Shown here: positions 34,501 to 46,500 of the stretch, one piece after another | How positions within the stretch are numbered: the first letter of the stretch is position 1 | Layout of the letters: the number at the start of each line of letters is the position of its first letter | NCBI RefSeq assembly: GCF_019393635.1 | Contig: NC_057866.1 | Span: 2,664,223-2,728,222 of the forward strand | From: Dromiciops gliroides | Taxonomy: Eukaryota; Chordata; Mammalia; Microbiotheria; Microbiotheriidae | DNA: 64,000 nucleotides | Reading direction: 5' to 3' | Translations under genes and position numbers: made by a program | The notes under the pieces: model-generated | The model's database searches: none | What the model was told of the DNA's origin: nothing | The model's input: only the letters and a program-made list of their open reading frames with translations

Positions 34501-37500
34501 GGGGATAACCCTGAGGTCCTTTCTTGCCATTTCTGCTTTGGGGAGGGGTGGGATACTTCCCTCACTTGTGCTGTTACTGACAGGAGCAGGGATCTTCTGG
34601 CACTAGAAGAGGAAGGCCATGGTTTGGAGGGGGGACAAGGTTGGCATCTGTCTAGCAGGGACTCCAGATGCCCTGGTTGCCCATCCTGCCCACAACTGTG
34701 CCCTAACCCTCTGAGGGCCTCCCCTTGCTCCCTCTGCCCCTCCCCACCAGCCCAGGAGGGAGGGGCCCCTGGGGAGCGGGCTTGTTGTAGGTTCTCTCGT
34801 CAGGTGTTCTGCCTTACTGCATTGCTCATTAAAATCCTGGGCCCCACTGGCATGGAAGACTTCACTTTGTCTTCATTATAGCCCTGGGGAGTTGAGTAGG
34901 GTGGGCAGGAAATTCTGAGCATGAAGGGACCACGATCCCCAGCTATCTTTGTAGCTCCAGCGGGCCCCTCACTGCCCACATGCCCAGCCTCCCCCACTTC
35001 CCATCCAGGCCCCCTTCTGTGCCAATGAGGACCTGGGGGCGTTGGGGGAGAAGGCAGGGGAGGAGTGGGCGCAGGGGCTTGCAGTCAGGTTGGCTTTCTC
35101 TGTTGGGGCTCACTGCCCTCACCTCAGTAACTCACAGAAGCTTCCCTCAAGCAACTGAGCCCACCCAGCCCCCTCCCTGGGTTCTAGAAACTTCAGTAGA
35201 AGGAAATCAGCACTTGGCTTTCGTTTCTTCATTTCTTCCGCTGGCTGACTGCCCTGGGACTCCTCCCACCACATCTTTCCCCTGGGGACCCAGACTCTGT
35301 TTCCTGGTAGCTACTGCCCCTGCAGTTAGAGTGCATGCTGTCTGAGGGCTGAGCCTGCCAGGCCATCATGTGCCCTCAGGGCTGGGGCCAGTGGGCTTTG
35401 TAGTGCTCTGCCCACCCACAGGCCGGGGAAGGCCCCAGGGAGGCCACAAGACGCGTGGCTTGTCTAGGGAGTCACACACTTGGGAGTGGGAACGGACTTG
35501 GGTCACAATCACAGACTGGAGATTTGGCAGGACTTCCCGTGCCCTGAGGGGTCTTCCAGCCTCTGTTTGAAGACCTGGAAGGGTGGAGGCCCAGGACCCG
35601 CCCTCCCTCCCCCAGGGGCTTGCCCCACTTTCTGGAGGCTGATTCTTGGTTATCCAAGCCTCTGTCAGCCTCCTTGGACCTCCCCACTGCTTCCCCTTCT
35701 ATCCTGGAGGGTCAAGCAGAATGGTCTCCATCCCTCTTCCACAGGATGGCCTTTCAGACGCTGGACACAAATGCCATGTCCCCTTGTCCCAGGGAACATC
35801 TCTGGCTCCTCTCCATCCCCACAGGCCTTTGTACTCCTGCTTGGCCTTTCTGGACACTCTCTGGCTTGTCACTCTCCTTCATAAGCTGACTTCGATTCAG
35901 GCTCAGAGTGGTCACCTCCCAATTTCAGGATCTGGGAGGCACCTGCCCTCCCCGGGGCGGTCGCTGCATCGGACCATTGGCAATGTTCTTTGAGTCTCAA
36001 GCCGTCTGTGCAGCTGGATTGGTGGAGGCCACTGCCAGGCCTATTTGCCTTCGTCCTCTGTCCACAGCCTTGCCCTCATCTGTTGGCTGAGGGGCCCCCT
36101 CAGAAGAGGAGGTGAGACTGGCGCCCGCCCGTGACAAAGCCGGACTGGCTTGGCTTCCTTTGATGACGCTGCTTCCTTTGCCTGCTGTTGGTCACCTGTC
36201 TGGAGCCAGCGTTGGTAGAACCCATTCTTTCCTTTTTGGAATGATGGGATGGCATTTGTTCTTCCCTGGCCTGGGGGGGTGGGGAGGGAATGCTTCCATT
36301 TTCCTATGTCACCCATGAGGGCCCAGCCGTCTGTGCCTGTCACTCTTTGAGGGCTCAAGGAGGTTGTCTGAGGTCAGCGAGGGGCTGTCAGCTCCCCTTG
36401 GGGAGTCAACTCTCTGCTGGTCACTTTTGTCCATTCTTTGGAATGCAGAGAACCTGATGAGGGAGCTCTGCTGGCGGGGGGGCCGGTCCCAGCTTTCCAT
36501 TCATCCATCCATCCCTTACTCTTCTCCCATCCCCAGGTGGGCTCACCCTGCCCAGACCCCTCTTATGGTCCTGAGCTCTCCTCATTGGCCTCAGCTCTTT
36601 GTGAGCTGTATGTAGCACGCTTGGTTCTGTGTGTTGGGGACCACTCCACCCTGGGACAGTCATCCTCTGCTCTTGGCCCTTGCCTCTGTCCTTCATCCCA
36701 GTCGTTCAAAAATTGGCTTGGGAGCTCCCTGTGTAGCCACATTAGTCTCTTCACACGGTTCCTGCTTTCCCTTCTCACTGGAAACATCTCATATATGCCT
36801 CTAGACTTTCCCCCTCCCTCCACACGGACTGACTGTCCCATAGACAGGGGTCACCAAACAGCCCCCCCCACCCCAGGCCGAATCCCCTGCCTCCGTAGGG
36901 CGGGGAGGGGGCAGCAAAGAGCTGTTCTTGCTTCATAAATAAAGATGCGCAAATCATTCTGAGTTCACAGGCTGTGGTTTGCTGGCCCCTGCTGAGGAAT
37001 AGAGTTTCACTGTGTGTGGGGGCCACCTCTTCTTCCTCTGGATCCTGTAAAACTGGCCCTCTCCCCATCCATCAGCTGCTCTGGGGAAAGGGGTCACTTC
37101 CCCTCACAGACTCCCATCGTTTGCCCCCCCCCCCCCCCGACCTCTGTTAGTGAGACACACCCAGTAACACGGGGTCTTTCCTCTACCTTCTGAAGGGTGA
37201 AATGATCACTCAGGCAGATAAGAAAGGCGCCGCCTCCCCAGCTCAAGTTCCTTGTCTGGGCAGGATGTCTGTAGGTGCTGGACAGTGGCATCCGTTACCT
37301 CTCGAGCCTCCCTGCGGGCCTGCAGGAATGGTGCCCATTCTAAGGGTGAGGAAACTGAGGTTTGGAGAGATCGAACGATTCCCAAGTTGTCACCCCACCT
37401 CTCTGGGCTGCCCTGACTTCAGTGGTCACATGGTCTCCTCTCCAGCTGGCTAGTCACGGTGCTGGGGACTGAGGTTCGGGAGCCTGGGGTTCTGGCGCGA

Positions 37501-40500
37501 CTTCTGCTTCTCACAGGCCTGCTGACAATGCCTCTTCTTCTCTGTGTGGCACTGCTTTCCTGTCTGGAAAATGGGATTTGGTCTCTGCCCCGCCCACTTC
37601 TCACAGTCCATGTTCTATGTCCTCCCCCCAATCTATTAGTCAGTCAAGAAACATTAAGCACCCTCTGGGGCCATGTTAGGGACTGGGGATACAAGAGACA
37701 GGCCCTGCCCTCAAGGAGCTCACGATCTAATAGGGAGACAGCGTGCAAACCAGTATGTGCCCAGAGGCTCTAGACAGGACAGATAATGAATAGAGGGCAG
37801 GCTTCTTGGAGGTCTCACACATGTGTACCCCATACAAGTACACACACAGCCACCCCCCACATACATGCAGACACACCCGTGCGCACACCCGCCCCCACAT
37901 GATGCACGCACATGGACACACACATTCCCCCATGAATACCCCACACGTGTGTACACAGCCACCCCCACATGATGCACACCCATGTACACACACAGCCATT
38001 CCCCACATACATGCAGACACACACACTCCCCCATGTATACCCCACCCTGGCCCAGGGGTGGCTGGCCCGGCCTGGGCTCCTGGCTGAGCCTGCTTGTGCT
38101 GCTCCTGTGAAGAGGTGCCGTTGGCTCCTCCGGTTTCCCACCTGTTGCCTTTCTCTGGTCAGAACCTGCCTGGAAACAGCCCCTGAGCCTCCTGGGGTGA
38201 CCTCAGCAGGGCCCTGCCTGTCTCAGAACCTTGGCTTCCCCCTCAGGAAAGTGGGACCTTTGGAGTAAGAAGCAAGGCTGTGACCTTGTGAGGAAAGCCT
38301 GTGCTAAGTGAGCCTCAGCACTCCCAGGGAAGATGAGTTGGAGCCCACCACCGCCTCTGCTTTGGAGTGGCCCCTTGGCCCCTTGGTCCCTCCCCGCCTG
38401 TCCCCATCAGCTTTCTCCTCTGTAAAAGGAGGGACTGGGCTGACATGTAGCTGAGTGTCAGTAGCAGTGAGCTCCGTGGGGAGAGGAGGCTGGATGGCCA
38501 CTTGTGGGGGGGGCCAGATAACTGGGTAACCTTGGCAGTCCCTTCCCTGGCCCCTGAGGGGCAGGCTCAGCCCGGCTGTACTCCAAGAGAACCAGAGGCT
38601 TAGATTTCCATAGAGAGAACTCGGGGGTGCACCTCGTCTCCAAACAAAACATTCAGCAAAGAAAGCAGGGCCCTTGATGCCAGCAGATGAGTCCCAAAGG
38701 GAAGTCGGCCTGCCCAGGAAAGCCTCCTGTTTATTCCTTTCCAGGTACTGCCATTACGGGGCTGTGTCACGGGAGCAAAGCCGGGGTATGGGATGCCCTC
38801 TGACCCCCGGCCATGGCATTCAGGGCTTCTGTCTTAGCTGCCTGGGCAGGCAGAGAGAGGATTGGAGACCCAGCTATCCCAGCATCATTAGCTGAAGGAG
38901 CCAGGAGACTAGAGGGGGGGGTCTTTGAATATTCAAAGGAGGCCATTTCTCAGACAGAAACTGGAAAGGAAGGAGAGGAGGGGGGAGGGAGGGGAGAGAG
39001 AGAGAGAGAAATTCCATTGAAAGTAACACCAAAGGCAGTGACTGATACTTTGTTCCCTCACCTTTTCCAGAGTCTGGGCAGCAAGCGAGGCCCAGTTCTG
39101 CGGTTCCCAAGCAGGGGGTGGCCTGTTGGGAAGGATTGGGCCTCCAGGACCGCAGGATCATACATAGAACCCAGAGTAAGGAGACGCTGGGGAGGCCTCT
39201 ACACAGAGCATAGGCACAAGATGGGAAAGGCTGACTTAAAGGAGTGAGCAGGATCATTGGGCATGCTTAGACTGTGCCAATCGAATGACCAAACTGACAC
39301 CTCATAGAATAGGATAAAATAAAATTAATATGGAAGGAGGAAAATGTTCTTTACAAAACCCAGGCAATGATTAAGCACTGATTAAGCACCTGCTGTATGC
39401 CAGGCCTAAACCCTGGGAATACAGAGAAAGGCAAAAGATAGCGCTGCCCAGGCTCCGCACACAGTAGGTGCTCGATCTCTCCTCTGGTGCTCCCCTTGCT
39501 TGGCATGCCCTTTGAGGCCTGGCTCTGGCGTCACTGTGCTGGGGAGTGAGAGCTCCTGAGGGAGCCCAGGGCCTCCAGCAGCCCCTCCGGGACATTCTGT
39601 TCTTGGTGATGGTAGTCATGGCAATGAATAGCTTCTCACCTGTGCCCTAGAGGGAGAAGAGGATTGAGGCGGCCTCCAGAAGGGATGGGAGAAGCCAGGG
39701 AGGCTGGGGTTCTAGTCCCACACCTGCTTCTGCTGGGCCTCAGTTTCCCCTTCTCCAAGATCTGATGCCCCTCATTCTTTGACCTAAGGGCCTTCCCGGC
39801 GACCTGCCCAATTCTTTGTTCCAAGGCCCTGCTGGCTCTGAGCTTCCACACTTTATGATCTAATGCTCTTTGCTCTGAGTGTCTGTTCCATTTGGGTCCA
39901 GTGACCAGGGCCTGAGGCCTGAGACAAGTCCCTGCTCTGAGCCCTGACCCGAGGAGGAACACAGGCTGCATGGTGACCTCCAGGGGAAACCGAGTCTTCC
40001 TATTCAGCAGCCCAGAAACCCTGTGGTTACATCCTTGGCACAGGGCACAGCCAGGCTCCCTCCATTGGCTGGCCTCCAAAGCCAATGTCTATACCACAGG
40101 CCGGGCCTATGTGGATAAGGAAACCACAGCTGGCCTGGAAGTGGGAGTGGCTGCCAGATTCCTGGAGCTGGGTCTGCTTGGGGCTTGTCCCTGGGCCATT
40201 TCCCACGGGCTTGGGTGTGGGGGGGGGCATCCTTCGCTTGGGGCTTGGGGGGCAGCAGGTCTATGACCTAAGCTGAAGTTATGAGACCCCAGGCACACCA
40301 CACCAGAGGAACTTACCCCCGAGTCTCTGAATCAGCTGCAGCACCAGCATCTTCTGGAGCTAAGCTGATGATTGGGTGAGCAGGCTGAGCAGCTGCTGGG
40401 GGGGGGGGGAAGAGAACAGGCCAGGTGAGAGAAAAACCTGCCCCCCCCAAACCAAAACACCTGGGACTCTCTGTAGCTTGGAAGTAGGGCCCCACTGTAA

Positions 40501-43500
40501 GAGGGAGTTAAAACTCAAGTAAAAGACGGCAAGATGAGCAAGCAAAGAAAGTTGAAAACTATCAAAAGTTTCTTTAGCGACAAGATGCTGTCTTAACTCT
40601 TATTTTGGTCATGGTTTTCAGGTAGTTCAATGGTTTTCAAATTATCTCTCCTGGATTTATTTTACAGGTCAGCTGTTTTTCCAAAGAGATATTTCATATT
40701 GCCCTCTTTTAAAAAAAAAGAAAATTCATTTGGATTTGCTTTTCTGTGTCTTGATTTCTCATAAAGTCACTAGCTTCCATTTGTTCAATTCTAATTCTTA
40801 GGCAATCATTTTCTTCTGAGGTCTTTTTTATCTCCTTTTTCATTTGGTTTTTCAAGCTGTTAACTTTTTTTTTCTCATGACTCTCCTGCATTGCTCTCAT
40901 TTCTCTTTCCATTCTTCCCTCCACCTCTCTAAATCTTTCTTCTCTCTCTCCTACTTTCTCTTCAAAGTCCCTTTTGAGCACTTCCATGGCTTGAGACCAA
41001 TTCATATTTTTCTTGGAAGCTTGGGATTACTCACACGCTCTCTTCCCCTCACCCCAGCTGGCAGGAGGCGTGATCCTCGGGGTGGCTCTTTGGCTCCGCC
41101 ATGACTCGCAGACCACCAGCATCCTCTACCTGAATCTTGATGACAAACCAGCTCCCAGCACCTTCTACGTGGGTGAGTGGGGCCCAGGCTGGAGCATGGG
41201 GGGAGGGCTAGGGAGCCCCCTTTGGCCTCTCTCCATGCCGGGGCCAGTCAAGAGACCCGAAGTCCAGACCTCCACTTGTCAGACTCACTGTCAGTACCTC
41301 AGTTTCCCCATCTGTATGGTTAGGCATTTGGACTTGATAAGATAGCTTGTGGGGTCCTCACAGCCCCCCAAGCTCTGCCCTCAGGGAGTCAGGAGGAGCA
41401 GGCTTGGATCCCCCCCATTATCCCCCCAGGTGCTGGGAGGATGCCTCCTGCCCCCATCACTCCCAGGGTAGTTGTCTTTCTCCCTATGGCTCTTTCCCTT
41501 GGCTCCTCTGGGGTGGGACGGTGGTCCTGGTCCCGGAGCCAAGAGTCGCCAGCCTCTTGCCCCAGCCCCATTTCTAAGGCTTGCAGGGGAGCATCTTGGC
41601 GAGGAGGGGCACCCATCCCACCCTGGCAGGGCAGTGCCCAAGCAGGGACATGTGTATGTCAGGCTCTGGAGCTGGGGGTGGGGGCAGGGAACCCTGGGAG
41701 GGGCCAGGGCTCAATCCCACCCAACAGCCCCCGGGGTTAATCCGTCACCATCCCTTTCCCGATGCCTTATTTGGCAGCTGCTGGGGGGCGGGGGAGCCCC
41801 TCTGGCCTGTGGCCAGGTCTGGAAGGGAGGCAGTGGGGGAAGTTTCTCCACTCACCTCTACCTTTTGCTGGAGGTCCCTGGAATGAAGGAGGCCAGGGAC
41901 CTGAGTTCAAATCCTATTAATGCTTGCTAGCCGTGTGGCCTCAGGCAAGTCTGTCCTGCACCCCATTGTCCTCCCCTGTCAGTCATATTAGGATCTCCGA
42001 GCCCTCTGGATGCCTGTGCCATCAGAGCTGAGGCCCGAGGCCACAGCTGAGTCCAGGCTACCGGTGCTTTTCCCTTGGGCCCCTGGCCCTGGGTCCCTCA
42101 GCTCTCAGCTCTCCGTTTTCTCCTTATATAGCCTTGGGAAGGGGAAGGCAGCTGCTGCCTGGCTGCCCTGAGCAGAGGCCCTGGGTTCTGGGAGGGGCTG
42201 GCGCCAGCCCCAGCCTCCAACCCAGCCCAGCCCCCCGCAGAGGCAGCCCTGGGCCCCAGGGAGCAGAGCGAGGTCCTGAGTGGAAAGGGGTACCTGCAGA
42301 GGGGCCAAGGCCCAGGGGAGGCCCTGCTCCCCACTTCCTCTCAGACGGCATTGGGCCCCCTCACTCCCCTCCCCCCCCCCCATTTATCTCAGGGAGGAGG
42401 GATTCCTTCCTTCCCGGCACTGAAAGGCTCCCATGGCCTGAGTCAGGGGACGTCCCAGAGTGACCCCTGAGGAAGTCAAAGGCCAGACTGAGGCTGCCAC
42501 AGTGGGGATGGAGGCCACATCTTGCTCGGGCAGTCAGCAGACATTTATGAAGCACCTACTCTGTGCATGGCATAGACAGGGCCCTTTGAGAGCTCAGGGT
42601 CTGGACACGCCTGCCTAGACCTGTGATGTCCCTGAGCCTGGCACACTGGGGCAGAGGGGTGGGGGAGGGGAGATGCCCGTGAGCCTGGCATGCTGGGGCA
42701 GAGGGGTGGGGGAGGGGAGATGCCCCTGAGCCTGGCACGCTGGGGCAGAGGGGTGGGGGAGGGGAGATGCCCCTGAGCCTGGCACGCTGGGGCAGAGGGG
42801 TGGGAGAGGGGAGATGCCCCTGAGCCTGGCACATTGGGGCAGAGGGGTGGGGGAGGGGAGATGCCCTGCCCCTCCTGTGCCGGAGCAGGGGATGTGGAGG
42901 GAGCTCTTGGTTTCATGGGGTCCTCAGGAGTCCCGGGGTGGCCCTCTGAGCAGAAGCCAGGGCTGGGGCTGGGGCTGGTTGGGGGAAGTCCCATGGAGGC
43001 TCCCAAGGGTGAGGCTCTTCCCTTGGCAGCAGGTGACAGCTGCTGTGGGCCAGCCCTGTGTCCCGGCCACCTCTGGGATGAGGCTTTTCCTCACCTGTGC
43101 TTCTCTGTGGTTTTGGCTGTGCCAAGGCCTCTTCCCCAATAACCCTGGTGTGGTTAAGGGTGCTGTGGAGTCTGTAGAAGCCCCAGGCAGGGAGCCCTGG
43201 CAGGGTGGGGGCTGCCGCCCCAGTGGGAAGAACCACCAGCACCTTTTTCCGCGCTTAGGACGTCCTTCCATCAGCCACCCGTGGGCAGTGGGACGAGAGC
43301 CGTGCTTCGGCCCCTCGATGTGGGAGGGGACCTTGGAGGTGGCTTGCCGGGTCCCCAGCTCCTGTTGGCACCTGGCGGGGACAGATGGCTCCCCACACCC
43401 GAGGAGCCACAGTGCCCAAGGGCCTGTACCTCTCCCCAAGCCTTGCTGTGACCGGGGGACCCCTCCAACAGGCCTGTGCTGGGGCTCTGGGCCTCAATGG

Positions 43501-46500
43501 GACTCCCCGCTCCCTGCAGCCCCGAGCAGGCCGGCCCTTTGGTGTGTCTGTCCAGAGGGGCCCTCTGAGGGCCAGGAAGGAGGTACTTACTGAGTACGTC
43601 CCGGGTGGGCTGGGGGTGCTGCAGCCGGGCCTTCAGTGTGTCCTCCTGCTTGGGGCTGAGCCAAGCCCACAGGACAGTGAGGCTGGCCAGCTGGGGGCAC
43701 ACTCCTCTCACAGCTGGGAATGGAGGCCTCGGTGCCAAAGGCCCGCCTCTGAGAGAGGACAATGGGCTTATTGTGCGGCCTGGAGAGCCTATGGGTGGCC
43801 AGGACTTCAGCCTGGTCCCCTAGGGAATGCCATGGTGATGGCTCCTGGTTCTGGGAGAAGGGGGGGACAGAATGCCCCCCCCATCCCTGGGATGCTCCCT
43901 CAAGACTTAGAGGGCCCTTAGAGACCAAGTCCAACCTCCTTTTACAGATGAGGAAACAGACAGAGGTCAAGTGACTTGCTTAGGGTCATGCAGTGAGTTT
44001 TGAGGAAGGATTAAAACTCGGGCCTTCTGGCTCCAAACCTCGTCTCCACCATCTCCCTCTGTCTGTCTCTACACTCTCCAGCTTTCAAGAAGAACCACTG
44101 ACCTCTGAGTGTGCCCCCCCTTGGTGTCCCCTCTCCCTCTGACTTTTCCCGCTCTATCCCTACACTCTTTAAAAAAACTAGCGCAGGGGGCAGCTAGGTG
44201 GCGCAGTGGATAGAGCACCGGCCCTGGAGTCAGGAGGACCTGAGTTCAAATCCGGCCTCAGACACTTAACACTTACTAGCTGTGTGACCCTGGGCAAGTC
44301 ACTTAACCCCAATTGCCTCACTAAAAAAAAAAAAAACTAGCCCAGATGCTGCCTCTTCCAGGACTCTCCCCCCACCTCCATTTCAGCCCTCAGCAGCTGT
44401 CCTTTGCTCCCACCCAGCCTCAGTTTTCCCATCTGGTCCTCTCCCTTCCCCATGATCCTTCTAGCCCTTTGAAGGCTGAGATTTCTTGGTGTGTGTGGGG
44501 GGTGATTATCCTGCTAGGTTTTTTCTCTGGCCCTGAAGCTTCCAGAGACAGTGCCCCCTCGGGGCTCTCGAGTTGGGCCCCAGAGAAGTGGGGGTGGGGG
44601 GCTGGATGGAGTTGACCACTTCTGAGCGGCTGGCGGGCCGCTCCCCCTATGAACAAAGGGCAGAGACTCAAAGATCTAGGGCTGGAAGCCAGTCCCGGAC
44701 CCTTCCTGGGGTGCTGGGGGGAGGGGTTCATCCTTCATGCCCCTCCCAGCATTGGGGCCTGAGGCTATTGGGGTTCATCTTGCTTCTGGTGAATGACCAG
44801 AAGGCACCCCAGGGGGCAAGAACTACCCTGTTCGGGGAGGGCTTGTGTGGAGGGGTACGGGGGTGCTCTGGGCATCTGGAAGAGTTCAGTGCTGTGGGTT
44901 GGGGGCGTTGTCATGGCGACCCAGGGACTCAGCAGCCAGTTCAGCTCCAAAGACAGGGAGATGTGGGGGCGGCGGGGCCGCCTCGGTGGCTGCACGGTCC
45001 CCTGCCCCTCCTTCTCACCCTGTCACCAATGCCTGGTGCAGCTGCAGGGGCTCTGAGAGCACGGGGGAAGGGGCAGGTTCTGGCGCCCAAGCGAGGCGGC
45101 CTCAGGCCAGGGCCTGGGAGTCAGGCGCCTGTTGTGGGCCTTGTTCAAGCCTCTCAACCCCAGGAAGTGGGTGCTACCATGATCCCCATTTTACAGATGA
45201 GGAAACTGAGTCAGACGAGTGAAGTGACTTGCTCAGGGTCATACAGTCAGGAGGTATCTGAGGCAAGATTGGAACTCAGATCTTTCTTAGTCCCTGTTCC
45301 ACCCACTGCCCCTCCTAGTCCTGTCCTGCTTGGCCTCTGGAGAGCCCTAGGTCCAAGTCTTAACTGTGACCATGCCCAGACGCTCCCCCAGTCAAGCCCC
45401 CGGGGGAGGCCTAAGCCTCTTCTTTCTTTGTCTGCCTCGGTGGGGCCTCTTGGCATGCCTTCCTGGGAGCCCCAGCAGGTCTGGCTTCCCTGGGCTGTGC
45501 TCCTCCCAGTGCACACCTATCCCCTCTCTGGTCCTGCTCTCTACCACTGGGCTTCAGCCTCGTCCCCACCCATGGGGTGGATGGGGGTGGGGGACGCTGG
45601 GAGGTGCTGTGTGAGCTGCCTCAGGAGGTGGGGGGGGGGGCTTCTGCCTCCCCCCCCGCAGAGCAAGGGGAGGTGGGATCACACAATCAGCTCCTGCCCA
45701 CAGAGGACTCTGCTGGAGGGGCAGGGAGCTCACTACCTAGCTCTGAGGATCAGGAAGTATGGCCTCTTTGCAACTTCCAGCCATTGTCCCTGGCCTGGAC
45801 ATATGGTGGCCTGTCTGTTGTCATCCTCTCTGCCCACTCCCCCCCCCCCCCCCCCAGCAGCCCAAGATCCCAGCGTCTTCTGTGGCTGATCCCTGGCTCT
45901 GCCAGAAAGAGGCATTAGGGTCAGAGTCCTCAGGTCAGGGAGGGCAGGACCTCCTGGGGATGGATGTGGGCCAGGGTGGAGAGGCTGAAGATGACGGTGT
46001 CGAGGAGGGCAGAAGCCCATCCTTCACCTGTGCTGAGGCAGGTTCTCACTCCCACTCCCACCTTCGGTGGCTCCCTGCTGTCTGGCTGATTAGGGGTTTA
46101 CCAAACCCTGTGCTAGGCCTACAGAGATAAGGAGACAGCGGCTACACACATGGGAGGGGGCAGCCGGGGCATGGAGGGGACACAAGGAGGCAGGGCGTCC
46201 CGTGGCAGAGGGCCCAGGCTGTCTGGGCACCCAGCTCTGGAGGGATTTCCGGTGGGGCTCACTGGGTCTGGGGTGTCTGCTTCCCTCCCAGGCATCTACA
46301 TCCTGATCGCCGTAGGTGCCGTGATGATGTTCGTGGGCTTCCTCGGCTGCTACGGAGCCATCCAGGAGTCCCAGTGCCTGCTGGGGACGGTAAGGGGCCA
46401 GCCCCCCTGCAAGGATCCCCCCCCCCCCACCGAGCCCGCCCCCGGCTATTCAGGCTACCCAGAATCCTCCCCTCGACTGCTGGAGGGAGCTCTGTGGGCC

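Larger units (their letters stand above)
25831..40555 (+). other. CD81: CD81 intron 1, remaining part
   Basis: Almost repeat-poor compared with 1-14 kb. It has a few old MIR-like pieces (near 27320-27425, 29480-29650, 31540-31610, 31900-32040 and 37330-37400), one ancient repeat near 37640-37755, a CA-rich compound repeat near 37820-38040 and a GA run near 38975-39010. No poly-A SINE was found between 25.8 and 40.5 kb. No nested gene is accepted; many GC-rich frames on both strands lack family signals. Confidence 0.6.

Noticed and set aside
42626-42860. CRISPR-like array
   Set aside because: Units are contiguous tandem copies without spacers, in a vertebrate intron: a minisatellite.
42814-43593. 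259-codon open frame on the + strand in CD81 intron 2
   Set aside because: Begins inside the 47-bp minisatellite and is overlapped by equally long antisense frames. No domain seen.
44573-45889. 438-codon open frame on the + strand in CD81 intron 2
   Set aside because: GC-rich frame running through a reversed MIR copy, low-complexity residues, no family motif. An intronic artefact of low stop-codon density.
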